From assembly GCA_014925825.1 (NCBI GenBank), contig JACGCK010000175.1:30391-94390 (forward strand): 64,000 bases of DNA, given 5' to 3'. This DNA is from Pholiota molesta. Lineage: Eukaryota; Basidiomycota; Agaricomycetes; Agaricales; Strophariaceae. Positions 24,649 through 36,669 of this stretch are shown piece after piece. Both the position numbers and the translations under genes were made by a program. The first letter of the stretch is position 1; every line of letters begins with the position of its first letter. Below the pieces are notes generated by a model, which had not been told where the DNA came from, made no database searches, and saw nothing but the letters and a program-made list of their open reading frames with translations.

Positions 24649-24875
24649 GATATAGGCATTTCAAGGTATCGGATTCACTATTTAAGACCACCGATGAGGC
24701 GGAAGCCCAGAGAGAATTGCTCGGCGCAAGTGAGAGTAAGGTGCGAAAAGCAAAATTATAATTGCTTGGCGGTGGCGCAGTTAGGGTCTCGGAGTCTATA
24801 CCGGACCGCAATCGCTTGTCATCGCTCTTCATCGCCACCCAACCACCACCAGTCATCTCATCGCGCGACTGTCAG
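24649..24875. promoter_or_regulatory. Short bidirectional promoter region
   Basis: 227 bp between the divergent start codons of the nuclear protein gene and the Rpp21 gene; must serve both. Confidence 0.45.
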
Positions 24876-25761
24876 ATGGCAAAGAAACAGAACGAAGCGA
24901 CCCCCAATGTCAATGCAACGGCAAATCGCGACATAGTGCAAAGGTTGAACTTTCTCTACCAAGCCAGTGTCTATCTACAATCCATCGCTCCTCCAGCGCC
25001 TCCAGCGCCCATGGAGACGACTACTCGCAAGGGTAAAGCGAAGCAAACAGAGAACGATAAGGAAGATGAATCGATGGGAATGGTCGTAGCTCAAGGCGCC
25101 TCGCTACCATCGTCCACCGCGAGGCAAGGAAAGAAAAACAAACATAAAATTGGAAGAAAAAAGACGACAGGCGACCTCGCCCGAAGTTACATCCAATGTA
25201 TGCGCGTCGTTGGGCAGAAAACTACAGTAAAAATGTGCGTCTCTTAAACTACTCCTGTCATTTTCACTTCTGACGTGACATACTCAGAGATCCGTCCTTG
25301 AAACGGTCCCTTTGCTCGAACTGTAACACTACCCTCGTCCCCGGTTCTTCCGCAACCGTGCGCGTCAAACGTATGTGGATAGCTGCTTGCTGCCCATTTA
25401 TACCTGACAAACAAAATACTTCGCTTAAGATTCTTCACCCCATGGCCATATCATGGTCTATACCTGTATGCACTGCAGAACAACCAAACGTATTCCGGCG
25501 CCCCCGAACTCTACGACTTCCATAACAACTCCAGCTCTCCTTTCTTCTATTCAACCCGCAGAAGAACAAGCCACGGCATCCTTGGCTACTTCGACATCGA
25601 CCGAAGTTTCAATCATTTCTCGGAAACGTCGTGGAAAGGATGACCGCAGCACCCATCCTCTCCCTCTTTTCGCCCGCCGGGACGCTGGCCATGTCGTATT
25701 CCGTGGGAATGAACGAATCGCTTCAGAAGATGACGCTGGGCTAGGTATATGCTTCGCATGA
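24876..25761 (+). CDS. RNase P/MRP protein subunit Rpp21 (Rpr2 domain)
   Basis: Protein subunit of the ribonucleoprotein that matures tRNA 5' ends. Three exons (24876-25234, 25288-25370, 25430-25761) give 257 residues. The N-terminus has the conserved RLNFLYQAS helix, then after a Lys-rich insert LARSYIQCMRVVGQKTTVK and KRSLCSNCNTTLVPG. The third exon supplies YTCMHCRTTKRIPAP. The two CxxC pairs (CSNC, CMHC) form the Rpr2 zinc ribbon. The tail LPLFARRDAGHVVFRGNE looks conserved rather than random. Fusion of the basic insert (GKKNKHKIGRKK) suggests RNA contact or nucleolar targeting. Confidence 0.88.
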
Positions 25762-26998
25762 AACTCATGCAGACCTACCATAGGTTTCGACCAGTTGGCG
25801 TATGATAGGGTATGCTGAATTGTAGATTCTCGAAGGTCATATGAGGAGCTAACGCCATTTGATCACCATTCTCTTCGTCTGAATTAGTCACCGTCCTTAA
25901 GCCATGGTCCGTGGATGATGATACGCCAGCAGATTTCAGCCATCGCTCTTTAGGATCACGAGGAACCAGCATTAGCAAGAAGATAATAATCGAGCCTATC
26001 GAATACTTCTCGGTGCCGCAGCAGAGAGTCAAGTAGGGACAACAGGATCAGATTGTTGTTCAAGCCTCTCTGGTAAGATTGCGAAGCCAATGACCTGAAC
26101 CACACTGACCTTAGATCGTTAAAGGACAGCGGCAATCTTATTCCTCAGGGTACGAAGTCAGTAACAAAATCACCTCATAGGCCTATGATTTGAGCTAAGG
26201 CCCTCGATTAGGCTCAGTGCGTACGCACCACATGCGGAACCCGGGCCCGTCGTCGAGGCCGATCTCAGTCTTCGCGCGTCGCCGATGCGCGCGTTGAACA
26301 TCAGGCCTTGAGCTGGACGGCGTCAAGTCAACAATCTGCGTCGCGGAGACGGTGCACATAGCAGCATGGTAGTTCAGCGTCGGCGCTGCTATTGGCCGTG
26401 TGGTTGAGTGTGCTTTTGCTGTTATTACTGCTGCACCGCTTCGCTCTCCGTGCCCATAGGCATACGCATAGCGTTCGAAGGAAGCCTGTTGGAACTTGGC
26501 GCATATACCTCATCGCAGACGCCAGGAGTGCGGAGAACAGATCCCCGCGAATGTTGTTTTCCATCTGTCCTATACTCCAACTATGTGCTACGAGTCGGCA
26601 CGACGAACTTTCCTGGATTCCAATGGAAAAGCATATTCGAAATAACACAGGGTTCAGGCGGAATGATGCGACGACGCATACCCAATGTAAGATTCCTCAT
26701 ACGCATCCGACTTTGCCTATGGTTGCATTAATTGATTAGAATAGTCGCCAGTGGAATATGGGCGCTGTTTGGGCGGTGCTAAGTGAGCATGTAAGCCGTA
26801 TGCTGTCGTATGTGGGTGCTGTGCAAAAACGTGTGCACCTCATTCCTGATGCTTCGATTGCCAGCTCATCCTTCTCTCACACACCGACTCCTACACCCCA
26901 TACAACTCTGAAGCGACTTCCTCGTCCTACCCAGACTCCATCGTGACTCGTCGTCGACGTTCAACATCACGATATTGCTAGTGAATTGGACTTGAAGC
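25762..26998. other. Intergenic region with a repeated NLR upstream segment
   Basis: No intact gene. About 26555-26850 is clearly similar to the reverse strand of 49680-49880; both contain GGCGCTGTTTGGGCGGTGCT and an ACTTTCCTGGATTCCA block. This is the 5' flank of an NLR subfamily copied in two places. Confidence 0.6.
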
Positions 26999-28105
26999 TT
27001 GATGGTTCAGTCAGGTGAGAGCCTGGTCAAAGATGGATCGTCATTGATCAAGACTGACCTCTATGTAGGATTGGATCTTCTTGCGACGAGGGTCTCCCCA
27101 GGCGCATTGCACAACTCGAACGAACGTCGCGATGTGCCCAGACGCCATCCCGGAACTCGCGATCAGCTCGTAGAAGATATACGGGAATGGCTGGACGATA
27201 CGAACGACCCTCGGGTTGTCCTGTGGCTGCAAGGCTCCGCAGGAAGTGGGAAGACTGTTATCGCAGACGCAATTGCCAGCTTATGCTCTCAGGAAAAGCG
27301 ACTATTGGGAGCGTTCTTCGTCTCAAGGACGGCACCCCCAGAATCCGGCCGGAACGACGAGACGAAGCTAGCGCCAACACTCGCATATCAAATAGCCCAG
27401 AATATTTTCTTCATTCAGGGCTATATTGGTAGCGCCGTAGAAAGGAACCCGTTGGTTTTCGATTTAGACATTGCGACCCAGATTGACAGCCTCATCATCG
27501 GGCCTCTATCGATTCGATCTGATGAAATGGCGACTTCCACCACCCCAATGCTCATCCTAATTGACGCTCTTGATGAGTTTCCGAATAAAGCAACGCAGGC
27601 ACGGGTCATCCAAGCATTTTCTGCGGCGATGGAACACATTCCGCGCCACATTCCAGTGAAATTGTTCATCACTAGTCGTCCTGAACGCACGATCCAATCT
27701 GCCTTCATGGCCCCTCGCATCGCGCCTCTCGTGCATACAATATCTCTCAACGATTATCCAGCATATGTCGATATTCGTACGCTCCTATTCGAAGGCTTCA
27801 GAAATTTGAGGCGCACACATCCTTCTCCGGATTCATTCCCACTAAATTGGCCGACGGATGAAGCCATCGACGAGCTTGTCAGGAGATCGGCTGGCCAATT
27901 TCTCTATGCGGCTACACTCCTGGATTGTATTCAAGAAGATGATTCCGACCCGGTTCAGCAGTTACAGGCCGTCCTCGCCAACGAATCCGAAATTTATATT
28001 TCCCCAAAGGTCTTGAAGCCATCTCCGGCCTTCCTGGATCATATCTATTATGTATTTCTTATAAACAAGCAATGTGCCTTCGTTGCACTGCCTTTTTTTT
28101 TTTGA
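26999..28105 (+). CDS. NACHT-domain NLR-like protein, C-terminally truncated (NLR-1)
   Basis: STAND-class NTPase of the fungal NLR type, thought to sense non-self or damage. The open frame is 368 residues. The P-loop is GSAGSGKT, Walker B is LILIDALDE, and a downstream VKLFITSRPE segment is sensor-1-like. The N-terminal part carries RRHPGTRDQLVEDI, shared with the two NLRs at 37-47 kb. After …DCIQEDDSDPVQQLQA the sequence leaves the family and soon stops in a poly-T/Phe stretch, so the winged-helix and C-terminal sensor parts are missing. An alternative model splices ATGGTTCAGTCAG at 27002-27014 to 27068 through a 53-nt GTGAGA intron. Could be a short functional form or a decaying copy. Confidence 0.7.
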   Translation: MMVQSGESLVKDGSSLIKTDLYVGLDLLATRVSPGALHNSNERRDVPRRHPGTRDQLVEDIREWLDDTNDPRVVLWLQGSAGSGKTVIADAIASLCSQEKRLLGAFFVSRTAPPESGRNDETKLAPTLAYQIAQNIFFIQGYIGSAVERNPLVFDLDIATQIDSLIIGPLSIRSDEMATSTTPMLILIDALDEFPNKATQARVIQAFSAAMEHIPRHIPVKLFITSRPERTIQSAFMAPRIAPLVHTISLNDYPAYVDIRTLLFEGFRNLRRTHPSPDSFPLNWPTDEAIDELVRRSAGQFLYAATLLDCIQEDDSDPVQQLQAVLANESEIYISPKVLKPSPAFLDHIYYVFLINKQCAFVALPFFF

Positions 28106-29048
28106 CTTAAATTAGCCCTTCCCGCGCGCTATTAATTCCCCCAATTCAGACTCACTCCAGCGCTCGGCTATCACAAAGAATGACGTTGATGATTTCATTT
28201 CCCCCTAGTCAGTAGAGCGAGGCTGGAATTAGCACGAAGGTTCAGGCGGACCTTCCCTATCCAGATTTCTTTAATTTGTTACTGCCTTCCCAGTCTGCCC
28301 ATTACAAGTTCATCCCATGTTAATTCTTTTTCTTGGGTAACAATTTAGAACAATTTTCGTATCCTGTATCGATATAGCCCACCAGTATCCGCAGCCAAGT
28401 TGCCAATAATAACGATAACATTGACAACAGCAAAGTAAATTTCCCTACGTGTACGAAATGATGAAAACAAGAAATTATGCTACGGAATTTAAAGGGTACT
28501 GAGTACTTAGTACTTAGGACGTGCTGAAATTTGATTACTAGACAAACTTGATTAAGTGGTAATTATACAGCCATATTACAATCATTTGACTGACTTCTTT
28601 CTTGAAATTTCGCTCCACCTCTGCCGACGATAACATGGTAAGATTTATGATGGTATGTAGGATTTGAAGGGGATGCACTAATTAGCGATGACTGATGCAT
28701 GGTAAAGCGGCGACGTAAGAAGTATAGGCAAGAGAGGACAGGGACGAATGAATTTCAAACATCGTCGATGTTCCAATTATTCGGAGAAAAACATATGGCG
28801 GCTCGATAATGTGTGAAAGATATGGCGAGCGATTTCTGTTTGCATGCTGACGAAAGGCGAAAGCTAAAAAAAAAAGAATGACTATGATGCGTGGTACGCC
28901 GCTCCTGCGCGGCCGTTTATTTCTGATATACAACGAAGAAAGTTAGAAAGTACAAGAAAGAACAGATAGAGAGCTCACCCAAAATATACAAATAATATCA
29001 ATAAAAACGGTTTCTTCTTTCTGCGGCTCGCTCCCCATCGATTCCAGA
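28106..29048. other. Intergenic region
   Basis: AT-rich 0.9 kb; nothing recognised. It may include remnants of the lost NLR-1 3' half but none could be read. Confidence 0.5.
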
Positions 29049-32000
29049 TTATCCTCGGATTTCCCATTCAGCAGAATCTAGCCTCTTCAACAGCCTTTGT
29101 GACAGTAGCGCCTCCTCCAGCCCAAAGTCCGCCTCCTCTTCTCCTGTCTTAGCGGCCCCTGACTTGGTAGAGATCAGCGCGCCAGCCATGCTCGGCAACG
29201 TCACCTTCCTCGATCGCCGCTCCTTCTTGCTCTTCTTCGTCGTCGACTTTCCTCGGCTCGCCCGGGTCTTGGTGCCAACACTACTGCGCTTTCCCGTCGA
29301 CGCTGACACCGATCCCCCGCCAGCGCTGCTGGGCACCGGCGACAGCGTCCGCGCAGGCATTGGCAGCCGCCCCCACGCACTCATCCGCCGCCTTGTGCGG
29401 CGCTCTCCGCGTGATCCGCCAGCTACGCTCTCTCCCTCAGCGTCGATGACGAGGACGCCGTCGGTCCACTCCCTCGAAGAGTCGCCGGTCCCTGTCTTCG
29501 GCGCGTGCTTTGTACTCGCTGATGATACCTTGGCAACAGCAGGCGGAGATGCGAACGGGTCGCGCAGGTCCATGAAATCGCCGTCACTGTCCTCTGACAC
29601 CGACCCGCCCACAATCTCTGGCATCCCTCCGCTGCGTACAGGGCCGCCCACAGAATGTGCAACGATGCTCATCCTGCTCATCCGCGCACCGACGCCGGCG
29701 AAGGCGTTGCGCACAGTGTCCATAGTCCGAGATGGCAAGCGTAGAGTAGAAGGGCCGCGTGGAGTGCCTAGTGTCGAGTTCGGTTGGCTAGAGTGACCAG
29801 GCGGCGAGAGGGCAACGTGTGGCCGTGGAGGGGAACCTGATCCTGAAGAAGATCCCGTGGAGGACCCAAAGATTATCGGAAAACGGTAAGGAAAGCCGGC
29901 CGTCGTTGACGCCTGGGGCGCCCAATTCGACTTGGGCACAGGAGGCGCCGACAGCGATGTCCTCGTCTGTGCATGCCCGCCGAGGTTACCAAGCAATTTG
30001 ACATCCTCGACCTTCCCGCTATCTGAGAGCGGTCGTGCGCTGACTTGATTGAGCGCGGCGTGGAAGTCTCGCAGGGCCTTTTCGTTGTCTGCCTCCCGAT
30101 GATCGGTGCTGCCGCGCATCTCCTCCATCTCGTGCTCCAGCCGCAATACATCGTCGTCGTCGTCGTCGGCTCCGACCCTAACAATTTCCAACGTCTGAGC
30201 TCTGACTGGCAAGCGAACCGAGTATTCAGCCTCATCGGAAGGATCCGCAAACGGATGTGGTTTCCACATGCTCCCGCTCGTACGTCGGGACTTGGCATTC
30301 GACGATGCAGCCTCAACGCTGGTTGGGCTCTGCGCGGGTGGCGTTGGCAAAGCAGGACTCGAGGTGACAAGACTAGGCAGGGCCTCCTGCGTCGGACTGA
30401 GGCTGTACCCAGACGGCACCGACGCGTAGCTGATGCGAAACCCAGACCGCGAGGGCGTCGCAGGCGCAGCGAGGATCGTCGCCGCTGGCGTAGAGCGCGC
30501 GATAGACGCCGACACGAGCCGCGCAGCCGCGACAGACTGCAGGTCCCCCTCCTCCTCATCGCCCTCTTCATCTCCATACCCCTCCTGGCTGTCCTCTCTC
30601 TCCGTGCTCCTATCATCGTCCTCGCGGATCGTCTCACCCATCGTCGCCATCTCCAGCGCCCTGCTCTCCTCCAGCTCCTCTCCATGGTGTGCGCGCCACC
30701 CGTCTACGGCAGCAGCGCCCTCGACCCTGGGCAAACTCGACGCAACGGCGAGCGTCAGCCTCGGGCCCATCGTGCGGCCCACGCCGAGCTTGAAGCTTTT
30801 CTTGAGCTGCACGGTCCGTGCTGCCGTCTCACTGCCCTCGACGCCTGCAGCTTCAGACGAGCCAGAGTACCGCGCACGGTGTTGGCGCCCGAACCCGCGT
30901 CCCAGGCAGAATGCGAGCGCGGACGGCGACTCGGGCGCACCTGCGTTGGTGCTGTCATTGTTGGCCGCGAACGAAAATCGGCGGGGCTGCGTAGAGGAAT
31001 GCGCGTGCGCCGCAGGTGATACCGAGGCCCTCTTCCCGTCAGGCCGCGCCGCCGCCTGGGCCCGTGTCGTGAGCCTGCGCACGATACCACTACCTCCCGC
31101 ACCCGCACCCGCCACCTCCTCGACGCCGCCGCCCATCGGCACGATCCCGCGCAGCAGCGATGCACGCTTCGCCCCCCGCCCGTCCTTCGCACTGCCGCGC
31201 AGAGACAGCCCGCGCGCGAACCCGCCGCGGGTCCCGCGCAGATCGATGAAGCTCGCGCCGTCGTCCGCCCTCTCGCTGCCGCGCAGCTCGCGCATCGACG
31301 CCGCCTTCTTCGCCACCTTCCCGCGTCCCCCCGCGCCGGAGCCGCCTGCGACGGGTGCACGGGGTGCGTCCCAGCCGAAGAACCTGCGCGCCGCAGAGGA
31401 CACGGGGAGCGAGCCGCGCTTGTGGATGTACGTGCTCGGGTCGTCTACTCGGATTTGCGTGTCGCGCGGGGTTGTAGGCGTAACGGTGTTGTCCTGCCAG
31501 TTCTGGTTATTACTGTTGTTGTTGTCATTATTATCGTTGGTTCCAATGCTGTTGCTTCGCGAATGAGTGGTGGCCGTAGCGATCGAGCGGCGCTGCACGC
31601 TGCTGCGACGAACCCGCGTGCTGGCGCCTCCAGGGACGAATAGCGGACCCGCTGGAGAAAGGAGCAGCCCCCCAACACCATGATCCAAACCACCCATTCC
31701 TCCCCCTCCAGCTCCTCATCATACATCCTCTCCAAGGTCACTTCTTCGCCCTCCACGCTCGCGTCCGCCCCGACACTAGAGCTCCACCGCAGCGCATCGC
31801 ACCACGCCGCCTCCCCCGCCCCTGGCGCCGCGTCCGCAGCCGCCGAGCGCGTCGCACTTACACGCGGCAGCGGCGGCACCCCGCTGCCATTGCGCCCGAG
31901 CCCGGCGTCCGCGCGCCGCCTGCCCGCGCGCGGCGGCGGCGGGGACGAGAGCCGGACGACTTCCGCGCGTGCGGCGCGCACAGCGGTCTGCGCGGGGGAC

Positions 32001-32499
32001 GCCGCGCCGCAGAACGCGCTCAGCGGCGGGGTGTGCACGGCGTACCCCTGGGCGGCGTCGTCGTCGTCGGCGCCGCAGCTGCTGACGCTATAGTCGTGGA
32101 TGTTGTTGTTGTTATTGTTGTTGTTGTTGTTGTTGGTGTTGTTGCGGTAACCGCTATTGCTGGGAACGACGGCGCCTCCTGGATGCCCATAGGCATGCGC
32201 ATAGGAGGCAGAGGCAGCGCCGGCAGGCGTGTACCCCCTCACCGACGCCGGGAGCACAGAGAACAGCTCATCGCGCGGGGTGTCCGCCATCGGGGATATC
32301 GTCGTCATCGTCGTAGTGGTGACCAGGGGCCCTTGCGGAAAGGGAAAGGTATGCAGGTAGCCGGCGCCAGTGGACGTGTGGGCGGGGATCCCATGCTGCG
32401 CGCCGTCGCCCGTCCGCGGCGCAGGGGCCCGCCGCGCGTGCGACAGGTGCACTGTGGGGAAGGAGACGATGTTGGTCAGCGCCCGGCGGTCTTTCTGCA
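29049..32499 (-). CDS. Large disordered protein, unidentified
   Basis: Not recognised. Two overlapping long frames on the same strand appear to belong to one gene. The 5' part starts MQKDRRALTNIVSF at 32499 and the 3' part ends at 29049. They must be joined by an intron near 31580-31690; a GTATGA donor with a CCAG acceptor keeps frame but is unverified. Total is roughly 1,100 residues. Composition is Ser, Ala, Gly, Arg and Pro-rich, with a poly-Asn tract, acidic blocks (DEEEGDL), a short helical stretch (LRLEHEMEEMRGSTDHREAD) and a C-terminal Lys/Arg cluster. No catalytic domain is seen; a scaffold or regulatory protein is possible. Confidence 0.6.
32098..32150. repeat. AAC/TTG trinucleotide microsatellite coding for poly-Asn
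   Basis: Run of GTT triplets on the + strand, read as about a dozen consecutive Asn codons in the gene on the - strand; typical slippage-prone repeat. Confidence 0.85.
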
Positions 32500-32789
32500 T
32501 CGGAGGATATCGCAGGAAGTGGGAACGAGAGGAAGCGAGTGACCTCCTCAGAGAAGGGAACGGGAACGAAGGAAGAGAGAAACGAAAACGAAGGAGAGAA
32601 AGGCAAGAATGAAAAAAGGCCCTCCCAACCCCACATCCCTCGCCAAAAAAAGGCAGCACGGAATCCGACGTGCAGAAGGCAACGTCAGGCCCTGACACTG
32701 AAGGCTGAAGGGAGGCGATAGAGCTTCGAAGCCCCCCACCCAAATAACCCAATCACGCAGCGCTTCTCTTCGCAGGGATTCTGGGTCAT

Positions 32790-35290
32790 CTATCCAAAGA
32801 AGGCGCACGTCTCCCCTGCATCTATCCCGAAATAGCGGGGTCCACGCCAAAATGGGGGCACGGGCCGTCGATTGACTGGTGCGCGCTGCTGTCCGCCAGC
32901 CATACGCTCGCTCGCGCACTGTATTGCCCGCCAATGCCCGGACGCCACCGCCGCCACTGTTCCGCTCCCCCGCTCCACGGACGCGCTAGCACCCGACGAT
33001 CGAACGGGGATCATGCGCTGAAGTCGGGGCCGGAGCGACATATCGTACACGCCCAAACGACAAGAGCACAAGTTCGTGTGCGATTGAAACAGAAATAGAA
33101 AGAAACGCGTAAAAATAAAAGAAAGGGAAAAAAAGAAAAGAAAAAAAGCCAGAAAAAAAACACAAAACAAAAAACATCCACTCACCAAAATACATCTGCA
33201 TCGTCCCCACAGCAGCCAGCACCACAAACACCGCGCGCACAACCGCCAGCCCCTCCCCGCCCCCGCCTCCACCCCGAGCCCCAGCGCACACGCCCACCCA
33301 CCCATCGCGGCGAGCTGGGCTGCAAGCACCCACACAAGCACGCCGCGCGTGCGCGCCCCGCTGCCATCCACGCTATCATCGTCGCTATTACCGCCACCGC
33401 GCGGCGCCGCACCGCCCACGATCGTGATTCCACCCAAGCGCCCTCGCTCCAGCTCCTTGTACCGCGCCGCAGACCCAGACGCAACTCGGCCTCCAGCACG
33501 CCCGCTCTCCTCGCTGCTCTCCCACTCCCCATCCTCCTCCCCTCCCCCCTCTCCGTCCACGGAACGGCGGTACGCCAGCACCTCCACGTCCGACTCGATA
33601 GGCGTCAGCGGCTGCGGCGGGACGCCCAACCCCAACCCCAACCCCAGCCCCACGCCCTTCGCATCCACCTCGGACTCCGCACAGCTCCCCGTCCCCACCG
33701 TGCTCGCGCTCCCCCGCCGCGGCGGATACACAAACGCGCCCGCAGGCAGCGCCACCGCGCTCCCATTCCCATCCCCATCCACCCCCGCCTTCCCGACCTC
33801 ACTTGGCCTCCTCCCATGCTCATGGCTCTCCTCCGAGCTCGACGCACTCGGCGACGGCAGACACACCCGCACGCCCCCCGCGCCCCCGGTGATGTGGAAG
33901 TCCACGTCCTCCCCGGGGTACGCCCACGACGTCCGCTGCGTCGCCACGTGTATCGTGATCGGCCTGCGCGTCGTCCCGGGGCTCGGGGCGGCGGCGGCGC
34001 GCGCCCCGCCGCCGCCTAGCTTGGCACTGCCGGATCCCCGGCCGGTGTGCGCGCGGAGCGCTGGGAAGGACACCTGCGCGCGCAGGCCGCGGCGCGGCGA
34101 CGCGGGCGCGGGGAGGAGCCACGCGGGCGGGCCGCGGGCGAGGGCCGCGTGCGTGCGCGGCGGGTAGGGGAACGGGAAGGGCGCGGTGGCCGAGGCGGCG
34201 GAGGAGGCGCGCGGGGCGGCGGGGTCGTAGCCGAAGTCGAGGTTGTACGCCGGGGACGGGCGCGGTGCGGCGGCGGTGGGGGCGCGGGTCGGGGTGGGGG
34301 TGTATGCGGCGTCGGGCGCGTTGGGGGGTGGGTGTGCCCGGAAGTGGTGGATGAGGGGGAAGAGGACGCGGGGGAGCGCGAGGAGGGTGTATGCTAGGAA
34401 GAGCGAGGGGGGAAGGGAGAGGGGAATCCGCGGCTGGGGCTGTGGGGAAGAGGTGACGCTGGAGAGGAAAGGCGCGAGGAGCGCGAGGAGGGTGGCTATA
34501 TGCGTCCAGAATCGTATAGATGCATAATAGAGTGAGGAGGTAAGTGCAATTACGATGCGTAAGGCCAGATGCACCGTCGTTCCGTAGCCAAGGAGGGCGT
34601 TGATGCGGACAGTGGTCGTTAATTGCGTGGTATGGACCAGAATGACATCGGCGGCGATATGATATATTCACATAGAGTGAAAGGCATGACGCGCACAGTG
34701 CGTTGGGACATACAGCGGACGAGGACAAGATGGATGCATATGAGCGCCACGAAGAGACCAAATGCAACCATGTACGTACCGCTGCACAGAACGATGACGA
34801 GAGCAAAAGTATACAGTTTCCCACACGCGGCCCGGACACGTTCGCGAGGCCACGCGCTGGGTGCGAGATGCAGCACCGCTACGCCAACTATATGCGCGAA
34901 ATCAAGGACGAAACACGGTCAGCTAGAAATCCAGCAAAGGCGATGAGCGCACTACGCACCCAGTAGCCCAATCAGAGCCTGCACGACCTCCCCCGTCCGT
35001 TTTCCGTCGAATTCTCCATTGGCATGGCCAGCGAGCGCCTGGCTGAGCGGCAGCGCGCCCGCGAGCGCACCGAGCAGGGTCAGCAGGGTCAGCATCGCAT
35101 ACGCCGTGTACGCCCGAACACTCCGTCCATTTCTTCTCCTGAGCGGGCGATCCACGACGGCGCGCACAACAAGCACCAGCGCAAACACCGGCACGAGGAA
35201 GAATAGCGCCGCCGGGAGAATCGCGTGGCCCGCGCTCGTCTGGAGTGCAGTAGGTGTAGGGGTGGCGGTGGGTAGCGGCGGGGCGTCCAT
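32790..35290 (-). CDS. Multi-pass membrane protein, unidentified
   Basis: Not recognised. The start is MDAPPLPTATPTPT at 35290. Exon 1 encodes two hydrophobic helices (ILPAALFFLVPVFALVLVV and an Ala/Leu-rich one). After a GTGCGT…TAG intron follow further helices (LYTFALVIVLC, IVIALTSSLYY, HIATLLALLAPFL, LFLAYTLLALPRVLF). A long Pro/Ala/Ser/Gly-rich cytosolic region comes next, then one or two C-terminal helices (GVLVWVLAAQLAAMGGW…). The pattern of a helix bundle followed by a disordered tail suggests a fungal membrane receptor or transporter-like protein, but no family motif was found. Intron positions in the middle and the final exon (about 33020-32790) are uncertain; coding GC is very high. 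Confidence 0.6.
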
Positions 35291-36650
35291 CGCAGTCGGC
35301 GTTGGGGAAGGAGGAGGGAGAGGCTGGGGGAGATATAGTGCAGAGAGAGCCGCAGCTGGGCCGCGGATATTAAAGAGCGCCTGCAGTGCGCCCCTCCATC
35401 ATCTGTCCATATCCGGCAGCCCATGCGTCTAATTTGGACATCGGCGCTGCAGATCCACGTCCCGCGTCCCCGCCTCCTATTTCGCCTTTCACGCCGATTC
35501 CAGGACTGTGCGTCCAAGGGAAAGGGTAAATATAATACTTACATACCCCGAGCGCCAGCGCTGGCGTCGACAGTCCCAAAGATAAGATACACCACACCAA
35601 AAATACCAAAATCACCGCTCATCCAAACAAAAAAAAATACACCTCCTAAAATTCTGTCAACACGTCGCAGATCCCAACGTTCCGTTGTCGCCTACCGACG
35701 CCATCTTCCTCCCCATCGCAACGCCAACGCCAACGCCGCCTTCTTTAGCCAGCCCATGTCCCCATCAATGTCAGTGTTCAAACTTTCAGTGTTCAGCGCT
35801 ACCAGTCTGGCTTCACTAGCCCCGCGCCGCTGTTTATGCTGCGGATCCCTCGCTCGTCGTCACTACTAGTAGCATTCTCCGCTACGTTTGATTTTTGCAC
35901 TTAGAAATTGGACTTAGTTAGACAACGTCTTTGGGGGGTACTAGCAGCATACCAGCAAGGAATACAGGCTAGCGGCACCAATTGACAGTCCCTAGCTGTA
36001 CCACCAATGGCTTGGAGCGACGCTTGGTTCTTCGCCCCAGTCCCAGTGATCAATAGGATCGTCGGTGTATACACTATCAGCGCAAATGTGAGATCAGCGT
36101 TCGGCAGGTGATTGAAAGCCCCGATATCTACTCTAGCACCTGGAACGCGAAGGACACATGTAAAACGACTGCCCTGGGCACAGCCCACTTTCAACTTCAA
36201 GTCCACAGTATGCTGCTCTCTGAAGATCTGAAGCCTGAAGGTAATTAAATGACTTCGGCTTTCAGTGACGTCTCGGTGAGATGGCGTCGCTCGTCTACTG
36301 GCACCTCGCAATCCGCCGCCCCTTTCTCCAACTCAAACCAGCCCATGTCCTGGTCAGCGTCCGGCGCATCGAAATGTGAACTCTGCAGGGAGCTATCTTA
36401 CCAGTCATTCTTTATCACAAGTCCTCTTTAGTCTATCTCTCTCCTTTGACCATTCATGAATCATGACTCCGATACTTCTAACATAGTATATAAAGTCCAC
36501 AAATTGTAACTAGTAAAGTCAGTCAATCCTATAGCTTTCAACAGTTCTAGCTCTCAATCTCTCTACCTCGTGTGACGATTCGTGACTCCAGTGACGCTCC
36601 CGTCTCTAGAGTTTTCCAAGCGTCACACATATCTCCCGTCAGTAGATCTT
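35291..36650. other. Intergenic region
   Basis: No gene seen. CGCCAACGC short repeats occur near 35718-35735. Confidence 0.5.
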
Positions 36651-36669
36651 TGTCATTCTTTTGAATTCA

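Noticed and set aside
30045..31566. Long Arg/Ser/Pro-rich frames on the + strand
   Set aside because: High-GC antisense shadows of the disordered protein gene.
33349..34167. 272-residue Pro/Ser-rich + strand frame
   Set aside because: Antisense of the GC-rich membrane-protein gene.
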